Origin: Alphaproteobacteria bacterium
GTDB lineage: Bacteria; Pseudomonadota; Alphaproteobacteria; Geminicoccales; Geminicoccaceae
Direction of reading: 5' to 3'
Assembly (NCBI GenBank): GCA_026982585.1
Contig: JALSGW010000034.1
Coordinates: 1 to 6,318 of the forward strand
Length of the DNA stretch: 6,318 nt
The notes under the pieces were generated by a model. That model searched no databases. It was given only the letters and a program-made list of their open reading frames with translations, and had not been told where the DNA came from. How positions within the stretch are numbered: the stretch's first letter is position 1; each line of letters opens with the position of its first letter. Both the position numbers and the translations under genes were made by a program. Shown here piece by piece: positions 1-6,263 of the stretch.

Positions 1-898
1 GTGCGGCCACCGCCGCCAAGACGGCAAGGCTGTTGTGCACCCAATGCCGTCCCAGAAGGGCGAGCTGGAACTCCAGCATCCCCGCCGGCGTGCGGGCCCG
101 AACCCGACTCCCCTCGGCATCCAGCTCGGCGTGCACGACCCGCCAATGGGATTCGGGATGACATCCGAAGGTGATAATCTCCCGCACCCCACAAGCCGCA
201 GCCCGCTCCCTGAGCAGCGCATAATGGGGATTGTCGCGCGGCAGGATGGCCACCTCCGGGGGCGGTGTGGCGGTGAAGATCTCCGCCTTGGCGCACGCGA
301 TCTCGGTCTCGTCCGCGAAGTGCCCGAGATGGGCCGCGGCCACCCAGGTGACGAGCGCCACCTGCGGGCGCACCTGGGCCACCAGCCGCCGGATTTCGCC
401 GGCGTGGTTCATGCCCAGCTCGAAGACCGCAAAGCGCGCCTGCTCCGGTAGATTGGCCAGGCTCAGCGGGACGCCGATGTGGTTGTTGTGGCTCTTGCGG
501 CTGGCGTGCGTTGGCCCCTGCGCCGCGAGCAGTTCGGCCACGGCCGCCTTGGTTCCGGTCTTGCCGACGCTTCCGGTGATCGCGAGCACCCGCGCCCGGC
601 TCCGTTTCCGGGCATGGGCGCCGAGCGCCCGAAGCGCCTCGAGGGTGTCGTCGACCCGAAACAGCGGCACGCCGCCGGCGGCAAGCCCGTCCCTGTGCAC
701 CACACAGCCGGCCGCACCCCGACCTGCCGCCTCGGCGAGGAAGGCATGGCCGTCCCGGCGCGCCCCCACCAGGGCCACGAACAGTTCCCCCGCCCTGAGC
801 TCGCGGCTGTCGATGGCCACGCCCTGGGCCGACCAGCCCGCGGGCACCGGAACCCCAAGGGCGTTTTGGAGGTCTCGGGCCTGCCAGATCCCGCTCAC
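1..898 (-). CDS. murF: UDP-N-acetylmuramoyl-tripeptide--D-alanyl-D-alanine ligase MurF (3' part missing at window edge)
   Basis: MurF is the ATP-dependent cytoplasmic ligase that adds D-Ala-D-Ala to UDP-MurNAc-tripeptide, the last cytoplasmic step of peptidoglycan stem peptide synthesis. The frame is open from a GTG at 898-896 to the window edge, giving 299 residues; the family is usually about 450-480, so the C-terminal ligase domain is cut off by the window, not by mutation. Visible motifs: P-loop ITGSVGKTGTK (about residues 107-117), SHNNHIGVPLSL (136-147), FELGMNHAGEI (159-169), AKAEIF (203-208, contains the lysine expected to be carbamylated) and GRHWVHNSLAVLAA (283-296). The N-terminal UMP-binding part contains AIDSRELRAGELFVAL (28-43). 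The GTG start overlaps the murE stop as GTGA and has a very good GGAGG site 7 nt upstream; it also gives the expected N-terminus. The wording of the motifs is alphaproteobacterial. Identity is firm; only the far end is unseen. Confidence 0.95.
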   Translation of the reverse strand, partial: MSGIWQARDLQNALGVPVPAGWSAQGVAIDSRELRAGELFVALVGARRDGHAFLAEAAGRGAAGCVVHRDGLAAGGVPLFRVDDTLEALRALGAHARKRSRARVLAITGSVGKTGTKAAVAELLAAQGPTHASRKSHNNHIGVPLSLANLPEQARFAVFELGMNHAGEIRRLVAQVRPQVALVTWVAAAHLGHFADETEIACAKAEIFTATPPPEVAILPRDNPHYALLRERAAACGVREIITFGCHPESHWRVVHAELDAEGSRVRARTPAGMLEFQLALLGRHWVHNSLAVLAAVAA

Positions 899-2361
899 GG
901 CATCACCTCCGCGCCGCCGCAGAGCTCCCGCAGCACCTCCCGGTCGTCGAAGGGAAGCAGCCGGTCGCCCACAAGCTGGCCGCGTTCGTGGCCCTTGCCC
1001 GCCACCAACAGCACGTCGCCCTCCCCAAGCCGCGCCGCAGCCGCACAGATGGCGGCGCGCCGGTCGCCGATCTCGAGGCCGGCGGCACCGGTTCCGCGCA
1101 GGACGGCGCGGCGAATCGACGCCGGATCCTCGCCTCTCGGATTGTCGTCGGTGACCACCACGAGATCGGCCCGCCGCCGCGCCACCCGGCCCATCAGCGG
1201 CCGCTTGCCGGCATCGCGCTCGCCGCCGCAGCCGAATACCACCCCGATGCGGGCGCGCGGAAAATGCGCCCGCAAGGCCCCTAGGGCGTGGTCGAGCGCA
1301 TCCGGCGTGTGGGCATAGTCCACGAACAGCCACACCCCGCGGCCGCTTCGCCCGATCCGCTCCATGCGCCCGGCAGGCGGACGCAATCCCGAAAGCGCCG
1401 CAAGCAACGCCTCCCGCTCGAGGCCGGCGGTCGCGCGGGCCAGCAACAACGCGGCCGCCAGATTGGACGCCTGGAAGGGACCGTAGAGCCCGAGCTTGAC
1501 CCGCAACGGATTGCCTTCCCAGCAAAGGTCGAGCTCGAGCCCCTCCGGATGGGCGCGCACCCGGTCCATGCGAAGCTCGACCTCGCCGCGACCGTAGCGG
1601 AGCAGGCGCAGGCCGCGCCGTGCGCAGAGTGCGGTGATCTCATCCGCGCGCCGGCTGTCGGCGTTGACCACCGCAAGCCCGTCCGCGGGCAGGAGGTCCG
1701 TAAAGAGCCGGGCCTTGGCGGCGAAATAGGAATCCAGATCCCGGTGGTAGTCGAGATGGTCGCGTCCGAACTGGGTCCAGGCGGCGGCCTGCAACCGGAG
1801 ACCGTCGAGCCGCCGCTGGTCGAGGCCGTGGCTCGAGGCCTCGAGGGCGATGTGGGTGAAGGAGCTGCGGGCGAGCTGCGCGAGCAGCTCGTGCAACAGC
1901 GCCGCATCCGGGCTCGTGAGGGACGGGATCGGCCCCTCGAGCGGCGGATCCACGCCCAGGGTGCCGAGACTCGCCGCCCTGATGCCACAGGCACGCCACA
2001 GCGCGGCCAGGAAGCTCACCGTGGAGCTCTTGCCGTTGGTGCCGGTTACGGCCACCACCACCGGCGGCTGCTGTGGGAAGAAACGGGCGCACATGCGCGC
2101 ATAGGCCCGGCGGGGATCTGGCGCCACCACCACCGGAACCCGCCCACCATAGGCCCGGATCCGCTCGTCGCCGAGCAGCGCCACCGCGCCCCGGGCAAGG
2201 GCCTCGGGGACAAAGGCGAAACCGTCCCGCTGCCATCCGGCAAGCGCCGCAAACAGCGCCCCCGGCTGCACCGCGCGGCTGTCGCAGGTGACCTGCCGCA
2301 CCGCCACCGCGCCGTCCCCGACCAGCGACACCTCCTCATCCACCAGGTCGCAGAGCCGCAA
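895..2361 (-). CDS. murE: UDP-N-acetylmuramoyl-L-alanyl-D-glutamate--2,6-diaminopimelate ligase MurE
   Basis: MurE is the cytoplasmic ATP-dependent ligase that adds the third residue of the peptidoglycan stem peptide. The 488-residue length is normal. Visible in order: N-terminal UMP-binding part with TCDSRAVQPGALFAAL (25-40), P-loop TGTNGKSST (106-114), LTSPDA (148-153), EASSHGL (174-180), the AAKARLF block (214-220) whose Lys216 should be the carbamylated lysine, VDYAHTPDAL (348-357), FGCGGERDAGKRPLMG (376-391), DNPR (406-409) and AGKGHE (454-459). DNPR is the established signature for meso-diaminopimelate rather than lysine as substrate. The start is a TTG (2361-2359) with GGAGG 6 nt upstream, inside the end of ftsI, so the two genes overlap by 26 nt. 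The stop overlaps the murF start. The identity is very secure; the start is well supported by the ribosome binding site and by the usual distance to the first conserved block. Confidence 0.97.
   Translation of the reverse strand: MRLCDLVDEEVSLVGDGAVAVRQVTCDSRAVQPGALFAALAGWQRDGFAFVPEALARGAVALLGDERIRAYGGRVPVVVAPDPRRAYARMCARFFPQQPPVVVAVTGTNGKSSTVSFLAALWRACGIRAASLGTLGVDPPLEGPIPSLTSPDAALLHELLAQLARSSFTHIALEASSHGLDQRRLDGLRLQAAAWTQFGRDHLDYHRDLDSYFAAKARLFTDLLPADGLAVVNADSRRADEITALCARRGLRLLRYGRGEVELRMDRVRAHPEGLELDLCWEGNPLRVKLGLYGPFQASNLAAALLLARATAGLEREALLAALSGLRPPAGRMERIGRSGRGVWLFVDYAHTPDALDHALGALRAHFPRARIGVVFGCGGERDAGKRPLMGRVARRRADLVVVTDDNPRGEDPASIRRAVLRGTGAAGLEIGDRRAAICAAAARLGEGDVLLVAGKGHERGQLVGDRLLPFDDREVLRELCGGAEVMP
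902..910 (-). promoter_or_regulatory. Ribosome binding site of murF
   Basis: The minus strand reads GGAGGTGAT here, an almost full match to the anti-Shine-Dalgarno complement. GGAGG (910-906) is separated by 7 nt from the GTG at 898. It lies in the last codons of murE, and it decides the GTG start of murF, which would otherwise be missed because there is no ATG at that position in the murF frame. Confidence 0.85.
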
Positions 2362-4057
2362 AGCCTTCCTCCCTGCGTCCGGTGCGTCCGTTCACGACGG
2401 GATAGACCTGCAAGCGGGCGAGCAGCGCGCGGCGGGCGCGCGGCGTCGAAGGCGGCACGCCCAACAGCGGGCCTGCCCGCGCGATGACTCTGCCCACCGC
2501 CGGAGCGGCCGTCCAGCCGCCATAGCGAAAGCCGAAGGTGGCCTCCGTCCCCTGCGGTTCGTCGAGCAATACCAGCACCAGGTAGCGCGGATCCTCGATG
2601 GGGAACAGGCCGACGAAGGAGGACACCACCTCTCCCGAGCGATAGCCCCGCCCGCCTGGAAGCGGTTTGTCGGCGGTGCCGGTCTTGCCGCCCACCAGAT
2701 AGCCCGGCACCCGCGCCCGCTGGCCCGTGCCCCGCTCCACCGTCAGCCACAGCAAAAACCGCAGATCGCGGATGAGCTGGGGCGGGAGCTCCAGATCGCG
2801 CAGCACCCCGCCCCCGCCCTTGACGAGCGTGGCGCGCCGCAGCCGACCGTCGCCCACCAACGCCGCCACCGCTCGGGCGAAGTGGAGCGGGGTGACGGCG
2901 ATGCCGTGACCGAAGGCCACCGTCGCCAGCACGATGTCCTTCCACTCCCGCGGCCACAGCGGCTGCTCCCGCGCGGCCAGCTCCACCCGGAGCGGATCCC
3001 GCAACCCGAGCCGTTCCAGATAGCGCCGCTGCACCTCAGCCCCGGCGGCGAAGCTCATCTGCACGATGCCGATGTTGGAGGAGAAGGCCAGGATCTCCGG
3101 AACCGAGAGCCAGCGCCGTTTGGCGTGGTCGTCGTCGATGCGGTTGCGGCCGATGCGGAGCGGCTGGGTGGCATCGAAACGATCGGCCAGATCGACGCGG
3201 CCGGACCCCAGGGCGGCGGCGGCGGTGATCACCTTGAACAGCGATCCGAGCTCGTACACGCTGCCGGTGCAGCGGTTGCGGCGCTGCTCCGGCGTCGCCT
3301 CCGCGAAGCGGTTGGGATCGAAGTCGGGCAGGCTTGCGAGCGCGAGCAGCTCGCCGCTTCGCACATCCAACACCAGCCCGCACGCCCCCTTGGCCCGGAA
3401 CCGGCGATAGGCGGCAAGCAGCTCCTCGCGCAAAAGCTGCTGCACCCGCACGTCCACCGCAAGCCGCAGGGCTTCTTCGCTGCGCGGGTCGGTGAGGGTG
3501 CGGTCGAGGGCGAACTCCACCCCTGCGAGGCCGCGCCCATCCACATCGACCCCGCCCAACAGGTGCGCGAGCAGGCTCCGCTGCGGATAGACGCGGCGGG
3601 CCGCGGGCAGGAACAGCAGCCCCGGCAGACCGAGCTCCTGAACGGCCCGCTGTTCGGCGGGAGAAAGCCGCCGCTTCACCCAGGCGAAGCGCTTGCCGGC
3701 CCGAAACCGCTTCCGCAGTTCCGCCTCCTCCACCCCGGACAGCACGCGAGCGAGCGCCCGGGCCGCCTGCCGCCGATCGGGAAGGCGGCTGGGATCCACC
3801 GCCAGGGCCAGCCCCGGCACGCTGGTCGCAACCAGACGACCGTTGCGGTCGCGCAGGTCGCGGCGCCAGGCGCCGGTCGGCCCCCGCTGCTCCTCGAGGC
3901 CGGATCCGGCGGCCCGCTCCTCGCCGCCGTAGCGGCGCTCGAGATCCACGAGCCTCATCCCGACGCTGGCGAAGGCCAGGAGGAAGACCACGGACAACAG
4001 CCTGAGCCGCGCCCGCAGGCGTCTCAGCTCGTCTCCTTCCGCAGCGCCCGGCCTCAC
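2336..4057 (-). CDS. ftsI: Septal peptidoglycan D,D-transpeptidase FtsI (penicillin-binding protein 3)
   Basis: FtsI is the class B penicillin-binding protein that cross-links septal peptidoglycan in the divisome and is activated through FtsQLB and FtsN. The protein has 573 residues, a normal length. A short basic cytoplasmic N-terminus precedes one membrane segment (about 20-38). The PBP dimerisation part follows, with DRNGRLVATS (70-79), YPQRSLLAHLLG (157-168) and G-AGVEFALD (177-185). The transpeptidase motifs are all present: SLFK with the catalytic Ser272 and Lys275, SSN (326-328) and KTGT (458-461), followed by SFVGLFPIEDPRY. The usual RGxIxDRNG box before the dimerisation part reads RRDLRDRNG, so its glycine is an arginine. 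The start is a GTG (4057-4055) that overlaps the ftsL stop as GTGA, with GGAGG 7 nt upstream. The 3' end overlaps murE by 26 nt. Identity is firm; FtsI versus other class B PBPs is settled by position in the cluster. Confidence 0.96.
   Translation of the reverse strand: MRPGAAEGDELRRLRARLRLLSVVFLLAFASVGMRLVDLERRYGGEERAAGSGLEEQRGPTGAWRRDLRDRNGRLVATSVPGLALAVDPSRLPDRRQAARALARVLSGVEEAELRKRFRAGKRFAWVKRRLSPAEQRAVQELGLPGLLFLPAARRVYPQRSLLAHLLGGVDVDGRGLAGVEFALDRTLTDPRSEEALRLAVDVRVQQLLREELLAAYRRFRAKGACGLVLDVRSGELLALASLPDFDPNRFAEATPEQRRNRCTGSVYELGSLFKVITAAAALGSGRVDLADRFDATQPLRIGRNRIDDDHAKRRWLSVPEILAFSSNIGIVQMSFAAGAEVQRRYLERLGLRDPLRVELAAREQPLWPREWKDIVLATVAFGHGIAVTPLHFARAVAALVGDGRLRRATLVKGGGGVLRDLELPPQLIRDLRFLLWLTVERGTGQRARVPGYLVGGKTGTADKPLPGGRGYRSGEVVSSFVGLFPIEDPRYLVLVLLDEPQGTEATFGFRYGGWTAAPAVGRVIARAGPLLGVPPSTPRARRALLARLQVYPVVNGRTGRREEGFAALRPGG
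2368..2372 (-). promoter_or_regulatory. Ribosome binding site of murE
   Basis: The minus strand reads GGGAGGAAGGCT just before the TTG at 2361. The GGAGG core (2372-2368) is 6 nt from the start codon and lies within the ftsI coding sequence. It is the reason for choosing TTG as the murE start; no in-frame ATG or GTG nearby is as well placed. Confidence 0.8.
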
Positions 4058-4431
4058 CGCCCGACCTCCCCGATCACCGGGACCACCGGTCGGGCCCGCA
4101 CCGGCACGCTCGCCCCAGACGGCAAGGGCAGCGCCACCACCCGCAGCGCCCAGGCGAGCTCGGCGCGCGTTCCGATGTCCTCGAGCGCCACCATCCGGGA
4201 TGCGGTGGCGGGCTCCATGCCCAGCTCCGCGGCCAGGGCCGCGAGCCGTTGCGGACGCGCCAGATAGGCATAACGGGCCCGCAATACCCGGATCTCCCCC
4301 TCGAGTTGCTTCACCGCGGCCAGCACCGCCCGCCTCTCCTCCTCGAGCCGCGCCACCTCGTGCTTGAGACCGAGCACCAGGCTGGCCACACCGGCGAGCA
4401 GAAACAAAAGCATCACCGCCACCCGCGACAT
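4054..4431 (-). CDS. ftsL: Cell division protein FtsL
   Basis: FtsL is a small bitopic inner membrane protein that, with FtsB and FtsQ, links early and late divisome proteins and controls FtsI/FtsW activity. The 125-residue product starts with a very short cytoplasmic tail (MSRVA), then one membrane segment (about 5-22, rich in L, V and A), then a heptad-like charged region (about 24-55, KHEVARLEEERR onward) expected to form the coiled coil, then YAYLARPQRLAALAAELGM (about 54-72), the block typical of alphaproteobacterial FtsL. The tail is proline and valine rich. The ATG (4431-4429) overlaps the rsmH stop in TGATG; a GTG one codon upstream is an alternative. The family is poorly conserved, so the call rests on size, topology, the YLxRPxRL block and the position between rsmH and ftsI, which together are strong. 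Confidence 0.92.
   Translation of the reverse strand: MSRVAVMLLFLLAGVASLVLGLKHEVARLEEERRAVLAAVKQLEGEIRVLRARYAYLARPQRLAALAAELGMEPATASRMVALEDIGTRAELAWALRVVALPLPSGASVPVRARPVVPVIGEVGR
4065..4069 (-). promoter_or_regulatory. Ribosome binding site of ftsI
   Basis: The minus strand has GGGGAGGT with the GGAGG core at 4069-4065, 7 nt before the GTG at 4057. It lies in the last codons of ftsL and supports the GTG start of ftsI and translational coupling across the GTGA overlap. Confidence 0.75.
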
Positions 4432-5366
4432 CACCCCGTCGTCCCCCACGCCGGTCCGGACGCCTGCCCGACCTCCGCCTGCGCCAACCGTTCCGCCGCC
4501 CGCAACCGGGCCGAACGCGCCCGGGGATTGGCCGCCACCTCCTCCGGCTTGGGGCGGATCACCTTGCGGTGCAGAGAGCGCCAGCCGGACGCATCCCGGC
4601 CGCCGCCGGAACCCTTGAGAAAGCGTTTGACCATTCGGTCCTCGAGGGAATGGTAGGAGATCACCACCATCCGCCCGCCGGCGGCCAGCACCCGGGCCGC
4701 CGCCTCGAGCCCCCGCTCGAGCTCGCCGAGCTCGTCGTTGACGGCGATGCGCAGGGCCTGGAAGGTGCGGGTGGCGGGATGCAGCCGTCCGCGCCCACGC
4801 CCCGCCACCTGGGCGACCAACCGGGCGAGCTCGCCGGTGGTGCGGATCGGCCCTTTGCGCCGGGCCGTCACGATGGCGCGGGCGATGCGCCGTGCCTGGG
4901 GTTCTTCGCCGAACTCCCACAGCAGACGGGCGAGGTGCTGCTCGTCCAGGCGGTTGACCAGATCGGCGGCGCTCGTCCCGCGCCCCTCCATGCGCATGTC
5001 GAGCGGACCGTCCCGGGAAAAGGCGAAGCCGCGGGCGGCGTCCTGGAGCTGCAGCGACGACAGGCCGAGATCGAACAACACCCCGTCCACCGGCCCGATG
5101 CCGTGTTCGGCGAGGATCCGGTCCAGCCCTCCAAAACGCCCCTCGAGCATGCGGAACCGGGGCTCTTGGTCGGCCAGCCGACGGCCGCGGGCGACCGCAT
5201 CGGGATCCCGGTCGATCCCCACCACCCGACAGGGCGCGGCGGCGAGCAGCGCCCGGGTGTGTCCGCCGGCGCCGAAGGTGGCGTCGACATACACCCCATG
5301 CGGCCGCGGCGCCAAACACGCCACCACCTCGCGCACAAGCACCGGGACGTGACCTTCCTCGGCCAT
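4431..5366 (-). CDS. rsmH: 16S rRNA (cytosine(1402)-N(4))-methyltransferase RsmH (MraW)
   Basis: RsmH uses S-adenosylmethionine to methylate N4 of C1402 in the decoding centre of 16S rRNA. The 311-residue product has normal family length. Motifs: HVPVLVREVV (6-15), the SAM-binding block DATFGAGGH (28-36), GIDRDPDA (50-57), DLGLSS (99-104), the HPATRTFQALRIAVNDEL block (196-213), ISYHSLEDR (236-244) and the C-terminal NPRARSARLRAAER (280-293). The start is taken at ATG 5366, which gives the usual short run before HVPVL; an in-frame GTG at 5399 would add 11 residues without family support. The ribosome binding site is weak (GGA about 7 nt upstream). It is the first gene of the operon here because mraZ, its usual upstream partner, is absent. 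The stop shares one base with the ftsL start. Confidence 0.97.
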   Translation of the reverse strand: MAEEGHVPVLVREVVACLAPRPHGVYVDATFGAGGHTRALLAAAPCRVVGIDRDPDAVARGRRLADQEPRFRMLEGRFGGLDRILAEHGIGPVDGVLFDLGLSSLQLQDAARGFAFSRDGPLDMRMEGRGTSAADLVNRLDEQHLARLLWEFGEEPQARRIARAIVTARRKGPIRTTGELARLVAQVAGRGRGRLHPATRTFQALRIAVNDELGELERGLEAAARVLAAGGRMVVISYHSLEDRMVKRFLKGSGGGRDASGWRSLHRKVIRPKPEEVAANPRARSARLRAAERLAQAEVGQASGPAWGTTG

Positions 5367-5415
5367 GATCGCGTCCACAGCCGTCCACAAGGCGCCCACA
5401 AGACGACCCGCCCCC

Positions 5416-5443
5416 GCTTCTGGCCCAAGCGCTGGGGAGAAGC
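5416..5443 (-). other. Hairpin in the rsmH leader
   Basis: GCTTCT (5416-5421) pairs with AGAAGC (5438-5443), and inside it CCCA (5424-5427) pairs with TGGG (5433-5436) around a 5-base loop, with a small internal loop of 2 and 1 bases. That is a 10-bp interrupted stem. It ends about 50 nt upstream of the rsmH ATG. No T-run follows on either strand, so it is not an intrinsic terminator; a leader RNA structure is possible but unproven. Confidence 0.5.
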
Positions 5444-5613
5444 CGACGATGACTACAGGAACGGGGCGGCGGAACTCCGGGTCGTCGACGTCAACCGTTC
5501 ATATTGTTGCATTCGTGGGACGACAGCCGTGCGGAAGACTGTGTTTTACTCCTCCACGTCGACATCGCTGTTACCACAGGGAAACTACATTCGCAATAGA
5601 GAATACTTTCTAG

Positions 5614-5635
5614 ATCTCTCCCGACATCGAGAGAT
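5614..5635. repeat. Perfect 7-bp inverted repeat
   Basis: ATCTCTC (5614-5620) and GAGAGAT (5629-5635) flank an 8-base spacer. It lies in the most AT-rich part of the gap, downstream of the candidate rsmH promoter. It could be a protein-binding dyad or a leader hairpin; the short arms could also arise by chance. Confidence 0.4.
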
Positions 5636-5687
5636 AGCTTGCGCACCCCGTGCGACGTCTGTCCTGAGAGGGGAACCGCCGACGCCC

Positions 5688-5716
5688 ACTCTATGGGTGG
5701 CATCCCCGGCGGTCAA
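5688..5716 (-). promoter_or_regulatory. Candidate sigma-70 promoter for the rsmH-ftsL-ftsI-murE-murF operon
   Basis: On the minus strand, TTGACC (5716-5711, 5 of 6 matches to TTGACA) is followed after exactly 17 bp by TAGAGT (5693-5688, 4 of 6 matches to TATAAT). Transcription would start near 5681 and run about 315 nt before the rsmH ATG. It is the best promoter match I found in the gap and sits just after the possible end of the rnpB transcript. No experimental support is available here. Confidence 0.45.
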
Positions 5717-5737
5717 GCAGCGGTCGCTGAGAAATCC

Positions 5738-5766
5738 GATCAAAAACCGCCTTTATGGGCTTGATC
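5738..5766 (-). terminator. Imperfect inverted repeat, possible rnpB transcript terminator
   Basis: On the minus strand GATCAA (5766-5761) pairs with TTGATC (5743-5738), and GCC (5760-5758) with GGC (5751-5749) around a 6-base loop; the descending arm carries a T5 run after GGCGG. It lies about 50 nt past the rnpB 3' end and before the candidate rsmH promoter, where a terminator would be expected. The stem is weak and the T-run is partly inside it, so this is a tentative call. Confidence 0.3.
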
Positions 5767-5797
5767 TAAGACGCTAATCCCAGTATGGGGATGGATC

Positions 5798-5806
5798 TGT
5801 GGATAA
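5798..5806 (-). promoter_or_regulatory. Perfect DnaA box
   Basis: The minus strand reads TTATCCACA, an exact match to the strict DnaA box consensus. It is 10 nt past the end of the rnpB P1 helix. I found no second full match in the gap, so this is an isolated box. Isolated boxes can regulate nearby genes or titrate DnaA; chance occurrence is also possible. Confidence 0.5.
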
Positions 5807-5816
5807 GTCGGCGGTA

Positions 5817-6220
<404 letters not shown>

Positions 6221-6224
6221 CCGT

Positions 6225-6233
6225 TCTATAACA
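6225..6233 (-). promoter_or_regulatory. Extended -10 element of the rnpB promoter
   Basis: The minus strand reads TGTTATAGA (6233-6225): a TGn extension followed by TATAGA, 4 of 6 matches to TATAAT, ending 5-7 nt before the P1 helix. No good -35 is present at 16-18 bp; the nearest candidate, TTGCTC at 6258-6253, is 22 bp away. An extended -10 does not need a good -35, so this is a reasonable promoter for rnpB. Confidence 0.5.
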
Positions 6234-6263
6234 TGCGCACGGCTGCCGGGAGGAGCAAGGGGG

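Larger units (their letters stand above)
5367..5816. other. Gene-free, lower-GC region between rnpB and rsmH; mraZ is missing
   Basis: About 450 bp with no convincing gene on either strand. The part 5521-5640 has 58 G or C in 120 bases (48%), far below the coding DNA on its left. All three minus-strand frames were read: two hit stops repeatedly, and the third has a 70-codon frame (5703-5491) with no resemblance to MraZ. Contents that can be named: a perfect DnaA box (5798-5806), an imperfect inverted repeat that may end the rnpB transcript (5738-5766), a promoter candidate (5688-5716), and hairpins at 5614-5635 and 5416-5443. If the promoter is used, rsmH has an untranslated leader of roughly 315 nt. 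Confidence 0.7.

Noticed and set aside
2288..4267. 659-codon plus-strand open frame opposite ftsI
   Set aside because: It lies antisense to a gene with all FtsI motifs. Its product is rich in low-complexity Q, H, P, A and G with no recognisable domain. High GC lowers stop frequency in the opposite frames, which explains its length.
4054..5388. 444-codon minus-strand frame covering rsmH and ftsL
   Set aside because: Only its last 125 codons are real (FtsL). The upstream part is an out-of-frame reading of rsmH, so it is not a fusion protein.
5486..5565. Separated inverted GTCGACGT / ACGTCGAC copies in the gap as ends of an inserted element
   Set aside because: Only 8 bp match, both contain the self-complementary GTCGAC core, there is no transposase and no target-site duplication that I could find.
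5491..5703. 70-codon minus-strand frame in the gap, possible mraZ remnant or leader peptide
   Set aside because: Its start lies inside the promoter candidate, there is no ribosome binding site, and the sequence does not resemble MraZ. An internal ATG with a 24-codon frame also lacks a ribosome binding site; the GGAGGAG at about 5549-5555 has no start codon after it.
4569..5777. 402-codon plus-strand open frame opposite rsmH running into the gap
   Set aside because: Most of it is antisense to rsmH, its composition is typical of a shadow frame, and the part in the gap shows no protein-like features or ribosome binding site.
5613..5806. Replication origin suggested by lower GC, four GATC sites and a DnaA box
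   Set aside because: Only one strict DnaA box was found, there is no array of boxes or clear AT-rich unwinding element, and GATC clustering means little without Dam methylation, which alphaproteobacteria generally lack.
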